Assembly: GCA_035763085.1 (NCBI GenBank)
Contig: DASUBV010000150.1
Span: 62,001 to 126,000, forward strand
Source: DASUBV01 sp035763085
GTDB taxonomy: Bacteria; Actinomycetota; Actinomycetes; Streptosporangiales; Streptosporangiaceae
DNA: 64,000 nt
Direction of reading: 5' to 3'
This document shows, in pieces, positions 1 to 8,467 of the stretch. The first letter of the stretch is position 1. Each line of letters begins with the position of its first letter. The notes below the pieces were generated by a model. That model made no database searches. It saw nothing but the letters and a program-made list of their open reading frames with translations, and was not told the DNA's origin. The translations under genes and the position numbers were made by a program.

Positions 1-175
1 CTCCGGCACCGGACCCGGGGCCGGGCGCCGGCCCGCGGCTGGCCGCGGACGCGGAACTGGCCGCCGAAGCGGAGCTCGCTGCGGACGCCGGGCTGGCGGC
101 GGGCCCGGGCGCGGGCGGCTGGCCGGCGCCGGGCTCCGGCCCGTGCTGAGCCGCCCGGGCCGCCGGCCTGTTCAC
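1..175 (-). CDS. Start of an unidentified gene, cut by the window edge
   Basis: An open frame begins at a GTG (173-175) that overlaps the TGA stop of the preceding transferase gene as GTGA, the coupling style used throughout this cluster. It runs open to the window edge. The visible 58 residues are only Ala/Pro/Gly/Ser-rich low complexity and match no fold. In related actinomycetes a lipid II flippase gene (murJ) can sit near a MraY-like transferase, and MurJ proteins there can carry disordered N-terminal tails. That identity is inference only; the sequence to the left is needed. Confidence 0.35.
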   Translation of the reverse strand, partial: MNRPAARAAQHGPEPGAGQPPAPGPAASPASAASSASAASSASAASRGPAPGPGSGAG

Positions 176-1287
176 CGGGGCGCAGAGGATGCCGGCGCCG
201 CCGGCTCCTGCTCCGCGCCGCTGGCGGCTGAGACGCCGGCCGCCGGCGCGGTACCGGGGGCTGCGCCGCCCGGCGCCGGGCTGGTTCCGGTCGTGCCCGG
301 GGCCGCGGTCGCGGCGGAGGCGGAGCCGCTTCCGGCAGGCTCGTTCTGGCTCACCTGCTCGCCGGCTGCCGGGGAGCCGGATGCTGCCGGGCCCGGCCCG
401 GCCGTGCTCCCGGCGGGCGCGGGCGGGCGGCGGCCGAGCATGTCGAGCCAGTTCAGCGGCGGGGTCTTCTGGATGACCTTGGTGAAGCTGACGACCTCGC
501 TGGCGGCGGTCAGCCCGACGATGGCCGCGAGGGTGGCGACGCGGGCCTTGCGCGGCAGCGACGCGGCGGCCGCGGTGCCGAGCATGGCGCCCAGGGCGTT
601 GGCGCCGCCGTCGCCGAGCATGGCCCGCTCCCCCAGGTCCTCGCCGAGCAGGGCCGCGGCGGCGCCGAGCGGGGCGGCAGCGGCGGCCCGGCCGGTCCGG
701 GAGACGGCCAGCAGGGCACCGGTGCCCAGCGCCACCTTGATGGCGCGGCCGGGGCGCAGGTCGAACAGGTTGAGCAGGTTCGCGCCGCCGGCGATCAGGC
801 CGGCGTTGATGGCCAGGTCCGCCGCCGCCAGGGCGGCCGAGTCGGCCCGGCCGCGATCGCCATGTCCGCCGGCCCCGGCACCGGCCGCGCCGAGCGCGAC
901 GCTGGCGGCCAGGCCGGTCGCCCCGATGCCGGCGATCTTCACCGCGCCGGTGGTCAGCTCGCCGCGGCGCAGGGCGCCGAGGTGGCCGCGGAAGCCGCGG
1001 CTGGACCCGCTGCCGGCCAGGTCGTCATAGCAGCCCAGGGCGGCGGCGCCTGCGCCGGCGACGACCAGGGCGGCCCGGGCGCGGCGGCTCAGGCCCGGTG
1101 CCGTGAGCGCGCCGGCCACCGCGCCGATGGCGACAGCCGGGCCTTCCAGCAGGGTGACGGGCTCACCGCGGTGGTTGGTGCGTGACCAGGTGTCCGTGCC
1201 GCCCGGCGGCCGCTGCTGCAGGCCGGCGTAGCTGGAGCGCGCGACTGCCGCCGCCCGCGCCGCGGACCGGATCGAGAACCGGCTCAT
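172..1287 (-). CDS. MraY/WecA-like polyprenyl-phosphate sugar-phosphate transferase (GT4 family)
   Basis: A 371-residue integral membrane protein. It has the family's landmarks: a YDD pair at residues 87-89, NLLNLFDLRPGRA at 170-182 (the membrane-loop Asp motif) and GDGGANALGA at 225-234, between Ala/Gly/Leu-rich membrane segments. Enzymes of this family move a phospho-sugar from a nucleotide donor onto a polyprenyl phosphate at the inner leaflet. The substrate here is unknown. It is shorter and more divergent than housekeeping MraY, so I do not call it mraY. Residues from about 286 to the end are an Ala/Pro/Gly-rich tail. It overlaps the steB stop by 4 nt (ATGA) and is probably cotranscribed with steA and steB, suggesting an envelope or septal role. 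Confidence 0.7.
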   Translation of the reverse strand: MSRFSIRSAARAAAVARSSYAGLQQRPPGGTDTWSRTNHRGEPVTLLEGPAVAIGAVAGALTAPGLSRRARAALVVAGAGAAALGCYDDLAGSGSSRGFRGHLGALRRGELTTGAVKIAGIGATGLAASVALGAAGAGAGGHGDRGRADSAALAAADLAINAGLIAGGANLLNLFDLRPGRAIKVALGTGALLAVSRTGRAAAAAPLGAAAALLGEDLGERAMLGDGGANALGAMLGTAAAASLPRKARVATLAAIVGLTAASEVVSFTKVIQKTPPLNWLDMLGRRPPAPAGSTAGPGPAASGSPAAGEQVSQNEPAGSGSASAATAAPGTTGTSPAPGGAAPGTAPAAGVSAASGAEQEPAAPASSAPR

Positions 1288-2303
1288 TTGCTTCCCGTCT
1301 TTCCCGCATGCTGAGAGGCCGTTGTCGCCGGGCTGCCCGACGGCGTGGGGGCCGGACTGGGAGCCGTGCCCGGTCCCACACCGTAGCTGGTTGGCGGGCG
1401 GCCGGAGAGCAGTTCCTTAAGGGCCTGGACGGTCACGATCTGGCCGACCGGCTGGTCGACGTTATCGACCGTGCTGACCTTGCCCGCGCCGGCGATCTGG
1501 TCGATGGTGCTGCCCGGCCCCGAGCCCGGCTGCGACCCGGTCAGCACCGCGCCGTGACTGCTCCTGGTCAGCTGCTCGGCGAGCGCGGCCAGGGCCAGGT
1601 TGGCGGGGCTGGAATCGTTGTCGTTGGGCGGCGAGGACGGCTCGATGACCACGGCCATGGTGGCCGGGCTCAGCGACTTCAGGCTGCCGCCGCCGGGGCC
1701 GCTGATCTGCAGGTAGCCGTTCTGGCCGAAGCCGCCCAGGACCGCGCGGCCCTGCGCGCCGGGCAGGCCGGGGCCGTCACTGGTGGTGATGGCGGCGGCG
1801 ATGACCTGCGCGGCCAGGGCCTGCCCGCTGACGTTGTCAGCGGCCTGCCCGGACGAGAGCGTGACCCCGGCCTGGGGAGCCAGGGACTGGGCGAGCTGGG
1901 TGAGCCGGGTCTCGTTGCTGTCGCCGGTGTCGAAGAACTCCTGCTGCAGCAGCACCTCGCCGGTGAGCCGGGCCCCGGCCTGGTGCAGGACGGTGGTCAG
2001 CCCGCTGACGGCGTCGCTGCTGGCGTCGGGAGCCTCGACCAGCACCACGGACTGGCCCTCCAGCAGGTGGCCGATCAGCCGCCCGGCGCCCGCCTGGGCG
2101 AACGCCTGGTCGGCCGTGACCTGCTGCTGCAGGTGCTTGTTCTGCTGGCTCAGGCTCTTGTTCTGCTGGGTCACCGTCTGCGCGGCCTTGCGCAGGAACT
2201 GCTCGGTGGTCGGCTGCAGCTCGTTCGCGCCGATCACGATGCCGATGGCCAGGGCCAGGAAGACGGCGATAATCGAGACCAGGTGGTACCGAAAATCGAT
2301 CAC
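1284..2303 (-). CDS. steB: SteB / MctB-like copper-transporter-family membrane protein
   Basis: A 339-residue protein starting at GTG, which shares one base with the steA TAG stop (TAGTG). It begins with the family's opening MIDFRYHLVS, has one membrane span at about residues 8-26 and then a Gln-rich coiled coil to about residue 66. The rest is an extracytoplasmic domain with a Gly/Pro/Ser-rich tail. The family (Pfam 'copper transport outer membrane protein MctB', Rv1698 type) was first linked to copper efflux in Mycobacterium. In Streptomyces the SteA-SteB pair is associated with the cytokinetic ring at sporulation septa. Its position directly after steA supports the SteB role; copper transport cannot be judged from the sequence. 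Confidence 0.8.
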   Translation of the reverse strand: MIDFRYHLVSIIAVFLALAIGIVIGANELQPTTEQFLRKAAQTVTQQNKSLSQQNKHLQQQVTADQAFAQAGAGRLIGHLLEGQSVVLVEAPDASSDAVSGLTTVLHQAGARLTGEVLLQQEFFDTGDSNETRLTQLAQSLAPQAGVTLSSGQAADNVSGQALAAQVIAAAITTSDGPGLPGAQGRAVLGGFGQNGYLQISGPGGGSLKSLSPATMAVVIEPSSPPNDNDSSPANLALAALAEQLTRSSHGAVLTGSQPGSGPGSTIDQIAGAGKVSTVDNVDQPVGQIVTVQALKELLSGRPPTSYGVGPGTAPSPAPTPSGSPATTASQHAGKTGSK

Positions 2304-3496
2304 TAAAAAAGTCCAGTTAGCCAGTACCGCAGCTGGTCCAGCGCCACGCTGAGGTATTTCAGGTAGGTCGGGCCAACGGGCAGCGACAGCACGGCGACCA
2401 GGATGGTCACTGCGGCAGCCAGCGCCAGCAGGACAAGCGCCCGGCCGGAAATCCGGCTCTGGTACAGGCGGCTGACCCCTTTGGCGTCGACGATCTTGTC
2501 GCCCACCCGGATCCGCGTCAGGACAGCGCTGGCCATGCCCGACCGGCCCTTGTCGAGGAACTCTACCAGCGTGAATCGCATGCCGACCGTGACGATCAGG
2601 CTCGCGCCGCCCTCATCGGACAGCAGCACGGCGACGTCCTCGCTGGTGCCGGTGGCCGGACAGGTCACCGACTCCAGGCCCAGGTCCTGCACCCGGGGCA
2701 GGCCGGGCGCGTACCCGTTCCGGTAGGCGTGCACCACGATCTCCGCGCCGCTGTGCAGGGCCCGGTCGGAGACCGAGTCCATGTCACCGACGATCATGTC
2801 CGGCCGGTACCCGGCGTCCAGCAGCGCGTCCGCGCCGCCGTCCACGCCGATCAGGACGGGCTTGAACTCGCGGATGTAGGGGCGCAGGGCCTGCAGGTCC
2901 TCGCGGTGCCGGTAGCCGCGCGCCACGACCAGGGCGTGCCGGTCCCGCAGCCTCGTGCTGAGCTCCGGGAGGGTGATCCCGTCGATGAGCAGCTCGGAGT
3001 CCTTGTCGATGTACTCCATCGTGTTGGCGACAAAGGCCTTGAGCTGGTCGGCCAGGCCCTCCTTGGCGCTGGCCATGTCGGTGGCCACCGACTGCACCGT
3101 CTGCAGGTTGCCCTTGGCCACGATCGACTCGCCGACATACAGGGTGTCGCCGTCCAGCCGCACCGCCTGGCCCTCGCGGACCTCGTCGAACACCTCGGGG
3201 CCGACATCATCGACCAGCGGGATGCCCGCCTCGACCAGCAGCTGCGGGCCGAGGTTGGGATAGCGGCCGCTGATGCTCGGCACCGCGTTCACCACGGCGG
3301 CCACCTGCCGGCTGATCAGCGTCTCAGCGCTGACCCGGTCCAGGTCAGCGTGGTCGATGATGGCGACCTCGCCCGGCTCCAGGCGCCGGGTCAGGTTCTT
3401 GGTCCGGTGGTCCAGACGAGCCGGTCCGCACACCCCCGCCTGGTCCGCTGACCTGGCCCGGCGTACTCGCGGAAGACTGCGTTTAGGCACCCTCAT
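2303..3496 (-). CDS. steA: SteA-like cytokinetic ring protein with thiamin-pyrophosphokinase-like fold
   Basis: A 397-residue protein whose N-terminal region (CGPARLDHRTKNLTRRLEPG, then VAIIDHADLDRV) is the typical opening of the actinobacterial SteA/Rv1697 family. The centre has a nucleotide-binding-like core (GVDGGADALLDAGYRPDMIVGDMDS at about 215-240) resembling thiamin pyrophosphokinase. One membrane segment lies near the C-terminus (about 350-372), followed by a short outward tail. In Streptomyces SteA helps organise the division ring together with SteB, whose gene follows with a 1-nt overlap. The start ATG has no strong ribosome site; a 121-nt gap separates it from recN, so it may have its own promoter. 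Confidence 0.85.
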   Translation of the reverse strand: MRVPKRSLPRVRRARSADQAGVCGPARLDHRTKNLTRRLEPGEVAIIDHADLDRVSAETLISRQVAAVVNAVPSISGRYPNLGPQLLVEAGIPLVDDVGPEVFDEVREGQAVRLDGDTLYVGESIVAKGNLQTVQSVATDMASAKEGLADQLKAFVANTMEYIDKDSELLIDGITLPELSTRLRDRHALVVARGYRHREDLQALRPYIREFKPVLIGVDGGADALLDAGYRPDMIVGDMDSVSDRALHSGAEIVVHAYRNGYAPGLPRVQDLGLESVTCPATGTSEDVAVLLSDEGGASLIVTVGMRFTLVEFLDKGRSGMASAVLTRIRVGDKIVDAKGVSRLYQSRISGRALVLLALAAAVTILVAVLSLPVGPTYLKYLSVALDQLRYWLTGLF

Positions 3497-3617
3497 TGGT
3501 TAGCAAGTTTGCCAGACGCTGACGGTTCCGGGGTTGTCGCGCCCGCGAGATCTCGGCCGGGCCACTGTGGGGTGGCACCCGGGCGGGCGCTGATCACGGC
3601 CAGGCCGTGGCGGCTGA

Positions 3618-5576
3618 TCATGGCCGGGCGGCCGCTGCCTCCCGCTCGGCGGCGGCCGCCGCGAGCAGCTCACCGGCGTGCGCACGGCCGAATTCGGAGT
3701 CCTCCAGGCCGGCCAGCATCCGGGACAGCTCGCGGACCCGGCCCTGGTCATCCAGCCGGGTAATGCCGCTGCTGACCACCGCGCCGGTGTCGGATTTCTC
3801 CACGACCAGGTGGGTATCGGCGAATGCGGCCACCTGCGGCAGGTGCGTGACCACGATGACCTGAGCCAGCCGGGCCAGCCGGGCCAGCCGGCGCCCGATC
3901 TCCACCGCGGCCTTGCCGCCGACCCCGGCGTCGACCTCGTCGAACACGAAGGTCGGCACCGGGTCGGCACCGGCGAACACGACCTCGATGGCCAGCATGA
4001 CTCGCGACAGCTCACCGCCGGAGGCGCCCTTGGTCAGCGGCAGGGCCGGCGAGCCAGGGTGGGCGGCGAGCCGGACCTCGACCTCGTCGGCGCCGTGCGG
4101 GCCGAAATCGGCGGCCGGGGTGATCGAAACGGACAAGGTGGCGTGCGGCATGGCCAGGGCCGCCAGCTCGGCGGTGACCTCAGCGGCGAACCGGCCGGCG
4201 GTCTGGGTCCGGGCCTCGGTCAGCTGGCCGGCCAGCTCGGCGACGGTGGCGGCCAGGTCGGCCTCCTGCGCCTCGAGCGCCGCGATCTTGTCGTCGTCGC
4301 TGTCCAGCTCGCCCAGGCGGGCCGCTGCGGCCCTGGCCCAGGCCAGGACGGCGGCCAGCTCGCCGGCCGGGCGCGGGGCGGGCTGGCCCTCGGCGGGCTG
4401 ATCCTCGGATGCGCTGCCGTCGGCTGCGCTGCGGCCGGCTGGGTCACCGCCGTCCTGGCCCGCGGGGGCCGGCGTGTCGGCGGGCGGGGCCGGGGCGCCG
4501 GAAGGGGCGCCGGCGGGGTCCGCGGCGCCGGACGGGTCCGGGGCGCCGGCGAGCGCGACCGGGGCCACCACCTCGCCGGCCACCAGGGCGCCGGGCCCGT
4601 AGGCCCGGATCAGCCGGGCCAGCTCGGCCCGGCGCTCCTGGACGGCGGCCAGCCGGGCCGGGTCCGCCTCCACGGACTGCGCGTAGGAGGCCAGCTCGGT
4701 CGCGACGTCCGATACCAGGTAGGCGGCTTCCGATACCCGGGTGCCGAGCGCGGCCAGCTTCGGGTCGTGGTGCGCCGCGGCTTCCAGGGCCTGCCGGGCC
4801 GTGCCCAGCAGGGTCACGGCGTCGGCCGCCTCGTACGAGCCGCTGGAGGGGTCGCCGAGCAGCGCCTCGTGCGCGCTGGTGGCGGCCGAGTGCAGCGCAT
4901 CGGCGTTGGCCAGCCGGTCGTCCTCCTCGCGCAGCTCGATGTCCTCGCCCTCGGCCGGGCTGACCCGCTCCACCTCCTCCAGGCCGCGGCGCAGGTCCTC
5001 GGCCTCGCGGGCCCGCTCGCGGGCCTGGGTGGTCAGCTCGGTCAGCTCGGCCCGGACCTCCTGGTGCTGGCGGTAGGCGCGCTGGTAGGCGCCCAGCAGG
5101 TCGGTGAACTCCGGTCCGGCGAACCGGTCCAGTGCCTCGCGCTGGCGGCCGGGCCGCAGCAGCTGCTGCTGGTCAGACTGGCCGTGCACGGCGACCAGGT
5201 CCTCCGACAGGTAGGTCAGCAGCGACACCGGCACCGAGCGGCCGCCCGCCGTGGCGCGCGACCGGCCCTCGGCGCTCACCGAGCGGCCCAGCAGCAGGGT
5301 GCTGCCCTGGTCGTCCAGGTCGCCGCCGGCGTCGTTGACCTGCCGGGCCACCGCCCCGTCCGGGTCGACGCGGAGCCGGCCCTCCACCGCCGCGCGGTCG
5401 GCACCTGGCCGGACCCGTGACGGGTCAGCCCGGCCGCCGAACAGCAGGCCCAGGCCGGTCACGACCATCGTCTTGCCGGCGCCGGTCTCACCGGTGACCA
5501 CGTTGAAGCCGCCCGAGAACTCAAGAACGGCGTCGTCGATCACGCCGAGCCTGGTGATCCGTACTTCCTCAAGCAT
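3618..5576 (-). CDS. recN: DNA repair protein RecN (SMC-like ATPase)
   Basis: A 652-residue SMC-family ATPase acting in double-strand-break repair. The N-terminus MLEEVRITRLGVIDDAV leads to Walker A GETGAGKT; the C-terminal half has the ABC signature SGGELSRVMLAIEV and Walker B with the D-loop TFVFDEVDAGVGG, joined by coiled coils. I chose ATG at 5576 because it matches the family start and overlaps the nadK stop by 8 nt; the frame stays open further upstream. Residues about 338-402, in the coiled-coil/hinge part, are a Pro/Ala/Gly/Asp-rich insertion that RecN usually lacks. Cotranscription with nadK and tlyA is conserved across actinobacteria. Confidence 0.95.
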   Translation of the reverse strand: MLEEVRITRLGVIDDAVLEFSGGFNVVTGETGAGKTMVVTGLGLLFGGRADPSRVRPGADRAAVEGRLRVDPDGAVARQVNDAGGDLDDQGSTLLLGRSVSAEGRSRATAGGRSVPVSLLTYLSEDLVAVHGQSDQQQLLRPGRQREALDRFAGPEFTDLLGAYQRAYRQHQEVRAELTELTTQARERAREAEDLRRGLEEVERVSPAEGEDIELREEDDRLANADALHSAATSAHEALLGDPSSGSYEAADAVTLLGTARQALEAAAHHDPKLAALGTRVSEAAYLVSDVATELASYAQSVEADPARLAAVQERRAELARLIRAYGPGALVAGEVVAPVALAGAPDPSGAADPAGAPSGAPAPPADTPAPAGQDGGDPAGRSAADGSASEDQPAEGQPAPRPAGELAAVLAWARAAAARLGELDSDDDKIAALEAQEADLAATVAELAGQLTEARTQTAGRFAAEVTAELAALAMPHATLSVSITPAADFGPHGADEVEVRLAAHPGSPALPLTKGASGGELSRVMLAIEVVFAGADPVPTFVFDEVDAGVGGKAAVEIGRRLARLARLAQVIVVTHLPQVAAFADTHLVVEKSDTGAVVSSGITRLDDQGRVRELSRMLAGLEDSEFGRAHAGELLAAAAAEREAAAARP

Positions 5577-6624
5577 CGCCGCCCGGCTCCTCGTCTTCCT
5601 GGCGCCCCGTGCTCTCAGCGTCGTGCCGGCCGACGGCACCGCGGCCGCGCCAGCCCGTCACCGGCAGCCCGAACTTCTCCACGAGCCGGTCGGTGAACGG
5701 CGCGCCGACCTCAGCGCCACCGGCGCCCGCCGCGGCGTCCAGCCGGGCCAGCAGGACCGGCCGGGTGCCCCGCCGGACCTCGACGCGCGCGCCGGGTGGC
5801 AGATCGACCTTACGTCGCCCATCGCACCACAGAACAGCACCGGACGTCACAGATTGGCCGCCGGCCGGGCGCGCCGGCCCGGCGCCCGGCTGGGCGCTGG
5901 CCGGGGTGGCCGCGCCGTGCCCGAGCAGCTCGGTCGCGACGACCGACCGCGGCGACACCACCATGGGTCCGGCGAACAGGGCATGCGCGCAGATCGGCAC
6001 CATCAGCAGCGCCTCGACCTCGGGCCACACCACCGGCCCGCCCGCGGAGAACGCGTACGCCGTGGACCCGGTCGGGGTGGCGAACACGACGCCGTCGCAG
6101 CCGTAGCGCGACAGCGGCCGGCCATCGACCTCGATGACCAGCTCGAGCATCCGCTCCCGCGCGGCCTTCTCCACGGTCGCCTCGTTCAGCGCCCAGGTCT
6201 CGGCGATCGCCTCGCCGTTGGTCCGCACCGACACGTCCACGGTCATCCGCTGCTCAACCGTGTACTTCCCGGCCAGCACCCGGTCGACCGCCTCGGGCAG
6301 GTCCTCGGGCTCGGCCTCGGCCAGGAACCCGACATGGCCGAGGTTGACCCCGAGCAGCGGCACGCCGGCGCCGCGGGCCAGCTCGGCCGCGCGCAGCAGC
6401 GTCCCGTCGCCGCCGATCGCCCAGACCATCTCGGCGGCCGCCGCGGCGGCGGCCGAGACCGGCACCACCTCGGCGGGCGGGCAGCGCAGCTCGGCCGCCT
6501 CCGGATCCAGGATGCGCACGGCGACGCCGGCCGCGGTCAGCCGGTCGATGACGACGCGGGCGATGCGCCGGGCGGCCGGCCGGCCGGTATGCGCGACCAG
6601 CAGCATGGTCCGCTCGGCGGTCAC
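5569..6624 (-). CDS. nadK: NAD kinase
   Basis: Phosphorylates NAD to NADP in the cytoplasm. The 351-residue protein carries the GGDGT motif (71-75), the conserved NE pair (147-148) and TPTGSTAY (183-190) of the ATP-NAD kinase fold. GTG at 6622-6624 is chosen because it overlaps the tlyA TGA as GTGA and gives a family-length N-terminus; an ATG six codons further in is the alternative. About 28 residues of Ala/Pro/Gly-rich sequence interrupt the C-terminal beta domain at about 231-259, and the last 20 residues are polar and probably disordered. It is followed by recN with an 8-nt overlap. Confidence 0.93.
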   Translation of the reverse strand: MTAERTMLLVAHTGRPAARRIARVVIDRLTAAGVAVRILDPEAAELRCPPAEVVPVSAAAAAAAEMVWAIGGDGTLLRAAELARGAGVPLLGVNLGHVGFLAEAEPEDLPEAVDRVLAGKYTVEQRMTVDVSVRTNGEAIAETWALNEATVEKAARERMLELVIEVDGRPLSRYGCDGVVFATPTGSTAYAFSAGGPVVWPEVEALLMVPICAHALFAGPMVVSPRSVVATELLGHGAATPASAQPGAGPARPAGGQSVTSGAVLWCDGRRKVDLPPGARVEVRRGTRPVLLARLDAAAGAGGAEVGAPFTDRLVEKFGLPVTGWRGRGAVGRHDAESTGRQEDEEPGGDA

Positions 6625-7421
6625 TGCGGGCCCGCCTCGACGGCGCTGGCCAGCTCCGCCTCGTCCAGCGGCGGGGCATCCCGGCGCAGCCACAGGAAGT
6701 ACTCCACGTTCCCGGACGGCCCGGGCAGCGGGCTGGCCGTGATCCCGCGCACGCCCAGCCCCAGGCCTGCCGCGGCCTGCGCGACGGCCTGGACCGCGGA
6801 AGCGCGCAGCTGCGGGTCGCGCACCACGCCGCCCTTGCCGACCTTGCCCTTGCCCACCTCGAACTGCGGCTTCACCAGCAGCACGAAATCGGCGCCCGGT
6901 GCCGCGCAGGCGGCCAGCGCCGGGAGTACCAGGGTCAGCGAGATGAACGACAGATCGGCGGTGACCACGCCCGGCGCCGGCGCGACCTGCCCGGGCTCCA
7001 GGCCCCGCACGTTCACCCGGTCCAGGACGGTGACCCGCGGGTCGGTGCGCAGCGACCAGGCCAGCTGCCCGTAACCCACGTCCGCGGCGACCACGTGCGC
7101 GGCGCCGGCGGCCAGCAGCACGTCGGTGAATCCGCCCGTGGACGCGCCGGCGTCCAGGCAGCGGCGCCCGGCGACCGACAGCGCGGTGAAGGCCGCGAGC
7201 GCGCCCGCCAGCTTGTGGCCGCCCCGCGACACGTACTCCGGGCCGGCGTCCGCCGCCCGCACGGCGATCGGGGCGTCCCCGCCGACCTGCGTGGCGGCCT
7301 TAGCCGCCGGGGTGCCGCCCACCTCGACGCGGCCGGCCGCGATCAGCTCCGCGGCCTGCTCCCGCGACCGGGCCAGCCCCCGGCGGACGAGTTCGGCATC
7401 AAGCCGCAGCTTCCTGCTCAT
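6621..7421 (-). CDS. tlyA: TlyA, 16S/23S rRNA 2'-O-methyltransferase
   Basis: A 266-residue protein with an N-terminal S4 RNA-binding domain (about 1-60, starting MSRKLRLDAELVRRGLARSR) and an FtsJ-like Rossmann methyltransferase domain. The SAM-binding motif is LDAGASTGGFTD at about 89-100, and GGHKL near residue 70 is conserved in the family. In Mycobacterium TlyA methylates 16S C1409 and 23S C1920, which makes ribosomes sensitive to capreomycin. ATG at 7421 is the family start. It heads the tlyA-nadK-recN run, 20 nt after the small gene upstream. Confidence 0.93.
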   Translation of the reverse strand: MSRKLRLDAELVRRGLARSREQAAELIAAGRVEVGGTPAAKAATQVGGDAPIAVRAADAGPEYVSRGGHKLAGALAAFTALSVAGRRCLDAGASTGGFTDVLLAAGAAHVVAADVGYGQLAWSLRTDPRVTVLDRVNVRGLEPGQVAPAPGVVTADLSFISLTLVLPALAACAAPGADFVLLVKPQFEVGKGKVGKGGVVRDPQLRASAVQAVAQAAAGLGLGVRGITASPLPGPSGNVEYFLWLRRDAPPLDEAELASAVEAGPQ

Positions 7422-7441
7422 CAGGACCGCACTCAGCTCGC

Positions 7442-7750
7442 TCAGCTGCCATCCCGCCCGCCCGGCCCGCCTGCCGGACCGGATCTGAGCTCGCTCAGGA
7501 CCTCGCTGAGCTGGGCATGCACCTGCTCGAACACGGCGGGGTGCTCGGTCACGGGCATCTCGGTCAGATCGTCGAGCAGGCTGAGAGCCGCATCGACCCT
7601 GGACTCCCCCGTTTCGGGTCGCGGGACGCCAGGCGGGCGCTCGGGCGCGCTGCCTGACTCCTCCGCCTCCGCCTCCGGCTGCGGCGGCTGTTCCTCTGAC
7701 TCGCGGGCGCCGGGCCAGCCAGGCTCGCGGGCGCCGTTCTCGTCCTGCAT
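7442..7750 (-). CDS. Small acidic hypothetical protein upstream of tlyA
   Basis: A 102-residue acidic protein. The first 55 residues are Glu/Pro/Ala-rich and probably disordered; the second half has an amphipathic helical segment (RVDAALSLLDDLTEM to about FEQVHAQLSEVLSEL). The ATG at 7750 is preceded by GAGAGGGA, a good ribosome site, whereas an earlier in-frame start lacks one. Small proteins of this type often lie just upstream of tlyA in actinomycetes, but I know of no function. The 20-nt gap to tlyA suggests one transcript. Confidence 0.7.
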   Translation of the reverse strand: MQDENGAREPGWPGARESEEQPPQPEAEAEESGSAPERPPGVPRPETGESRVDAALSLLDDLTEMPVTEHPAVFEQVHAQLSEVLSELRSGPAGGPGGRDGS

Positions 7751-8028
7751 CAGTCCCTCTCCTCGGGCCGGCCGGCGAGCCGGCGGGAGCACGGCTGCGC
7801 GCCCCCGTCAGGAACGCTACCGTCCGGGGACGCCCCTCGCTGCATCCGGCGGCTGCGCGGCGCGGGCCGCGGCGCCGGCGGGACGCGACGCTGGCCCGGC
7901 TGGCGGGGCCGGCGCTGGCCCGGTGCTCCGGCGCTGGCCGGTGCGCCGGCCGCCACGGCGGCATGGCTGCCGGGCGGCCCGAGCATGGCCGCGGACCGCT
8001 GACAATGATCGGGAAAGCGAGGGAGCTG

Positions 8029-8373
8029 ATGGCAACAGCGCAGGAGTGCCGGGTGGCTCTGGAGAGCCTGACCGCGCGGATCTCACACATGAGCACAGCC
8101 GACCGTGCCGCGCACCTGGCCGACCGGACCATGAGCTGCCGCGTGCCCGACCTGGGGGTGACCTTCTGGACCCGGCTGGGCCCCGACGGAGCCGACCCGG
8201 TCACCGAGCCGCCCGACCCGGCGGCCAGGGCGCAGATCCGGTTCATCGCCAAAAGTGATGACGTCGTGGGAATCGCGGCCGACCCGGGCAGCTTCGCGCG
8301 CGCCTGGCTGGCCGGGCGGCTGAAGGTCGAGGGCAGCATCCTGGACCTGCTGCGGCTGCGCAAGCTGATGTAG
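8029..8373 (+). CDS. SCP2 sterol-carrier-like domain protein
   Basis: A 114-residue single-domain protein of the SCP2/sterol-binding fold. The pattern of a short N-terminal helix, SCRVPDLGVTFWTRL, AQIRFIAKSDDVVGI and FARAWLAGRLKVEGSILDLL is that of the small actinobacterial SCP2 proteins found beside tlyA. These are thought to bind hydrophobic ligands in a cavity; the ligand is unknown. ATG 8029 is preferred (GAGGGAG just upstream and family length); ATG 8005 and an earlier start are possible. It is divergent from the tlyA group, with a 278-nt intergenic region between them. Confidence 0.8.
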   Translation: MATAQECRVALESLTARISHMSTADRAAHLADRTMSCRVPDLGVTFWTRLGPDGADPVTEPPDPAARAQIRFIAKSDDVVGIAADPGSFARAWLAGRLKVEGSILDLLRLRKLM

Positions 8374-8467
8374 GCCGCGCCGGGCGGGCCGGACTCAGCA
8401 GGCTCCGGCTCGCTGGCGGCCAGAAGGTCCCGGCGGGCCGGGCCGCGCCGGTGGCATGCTGGGGGGC

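Noticed and set aside
1783..2352. Plus-strand frame opposite steB and the steA end
   Set aside because: It lies on the complement of conserved genes and has no recognisable domain.
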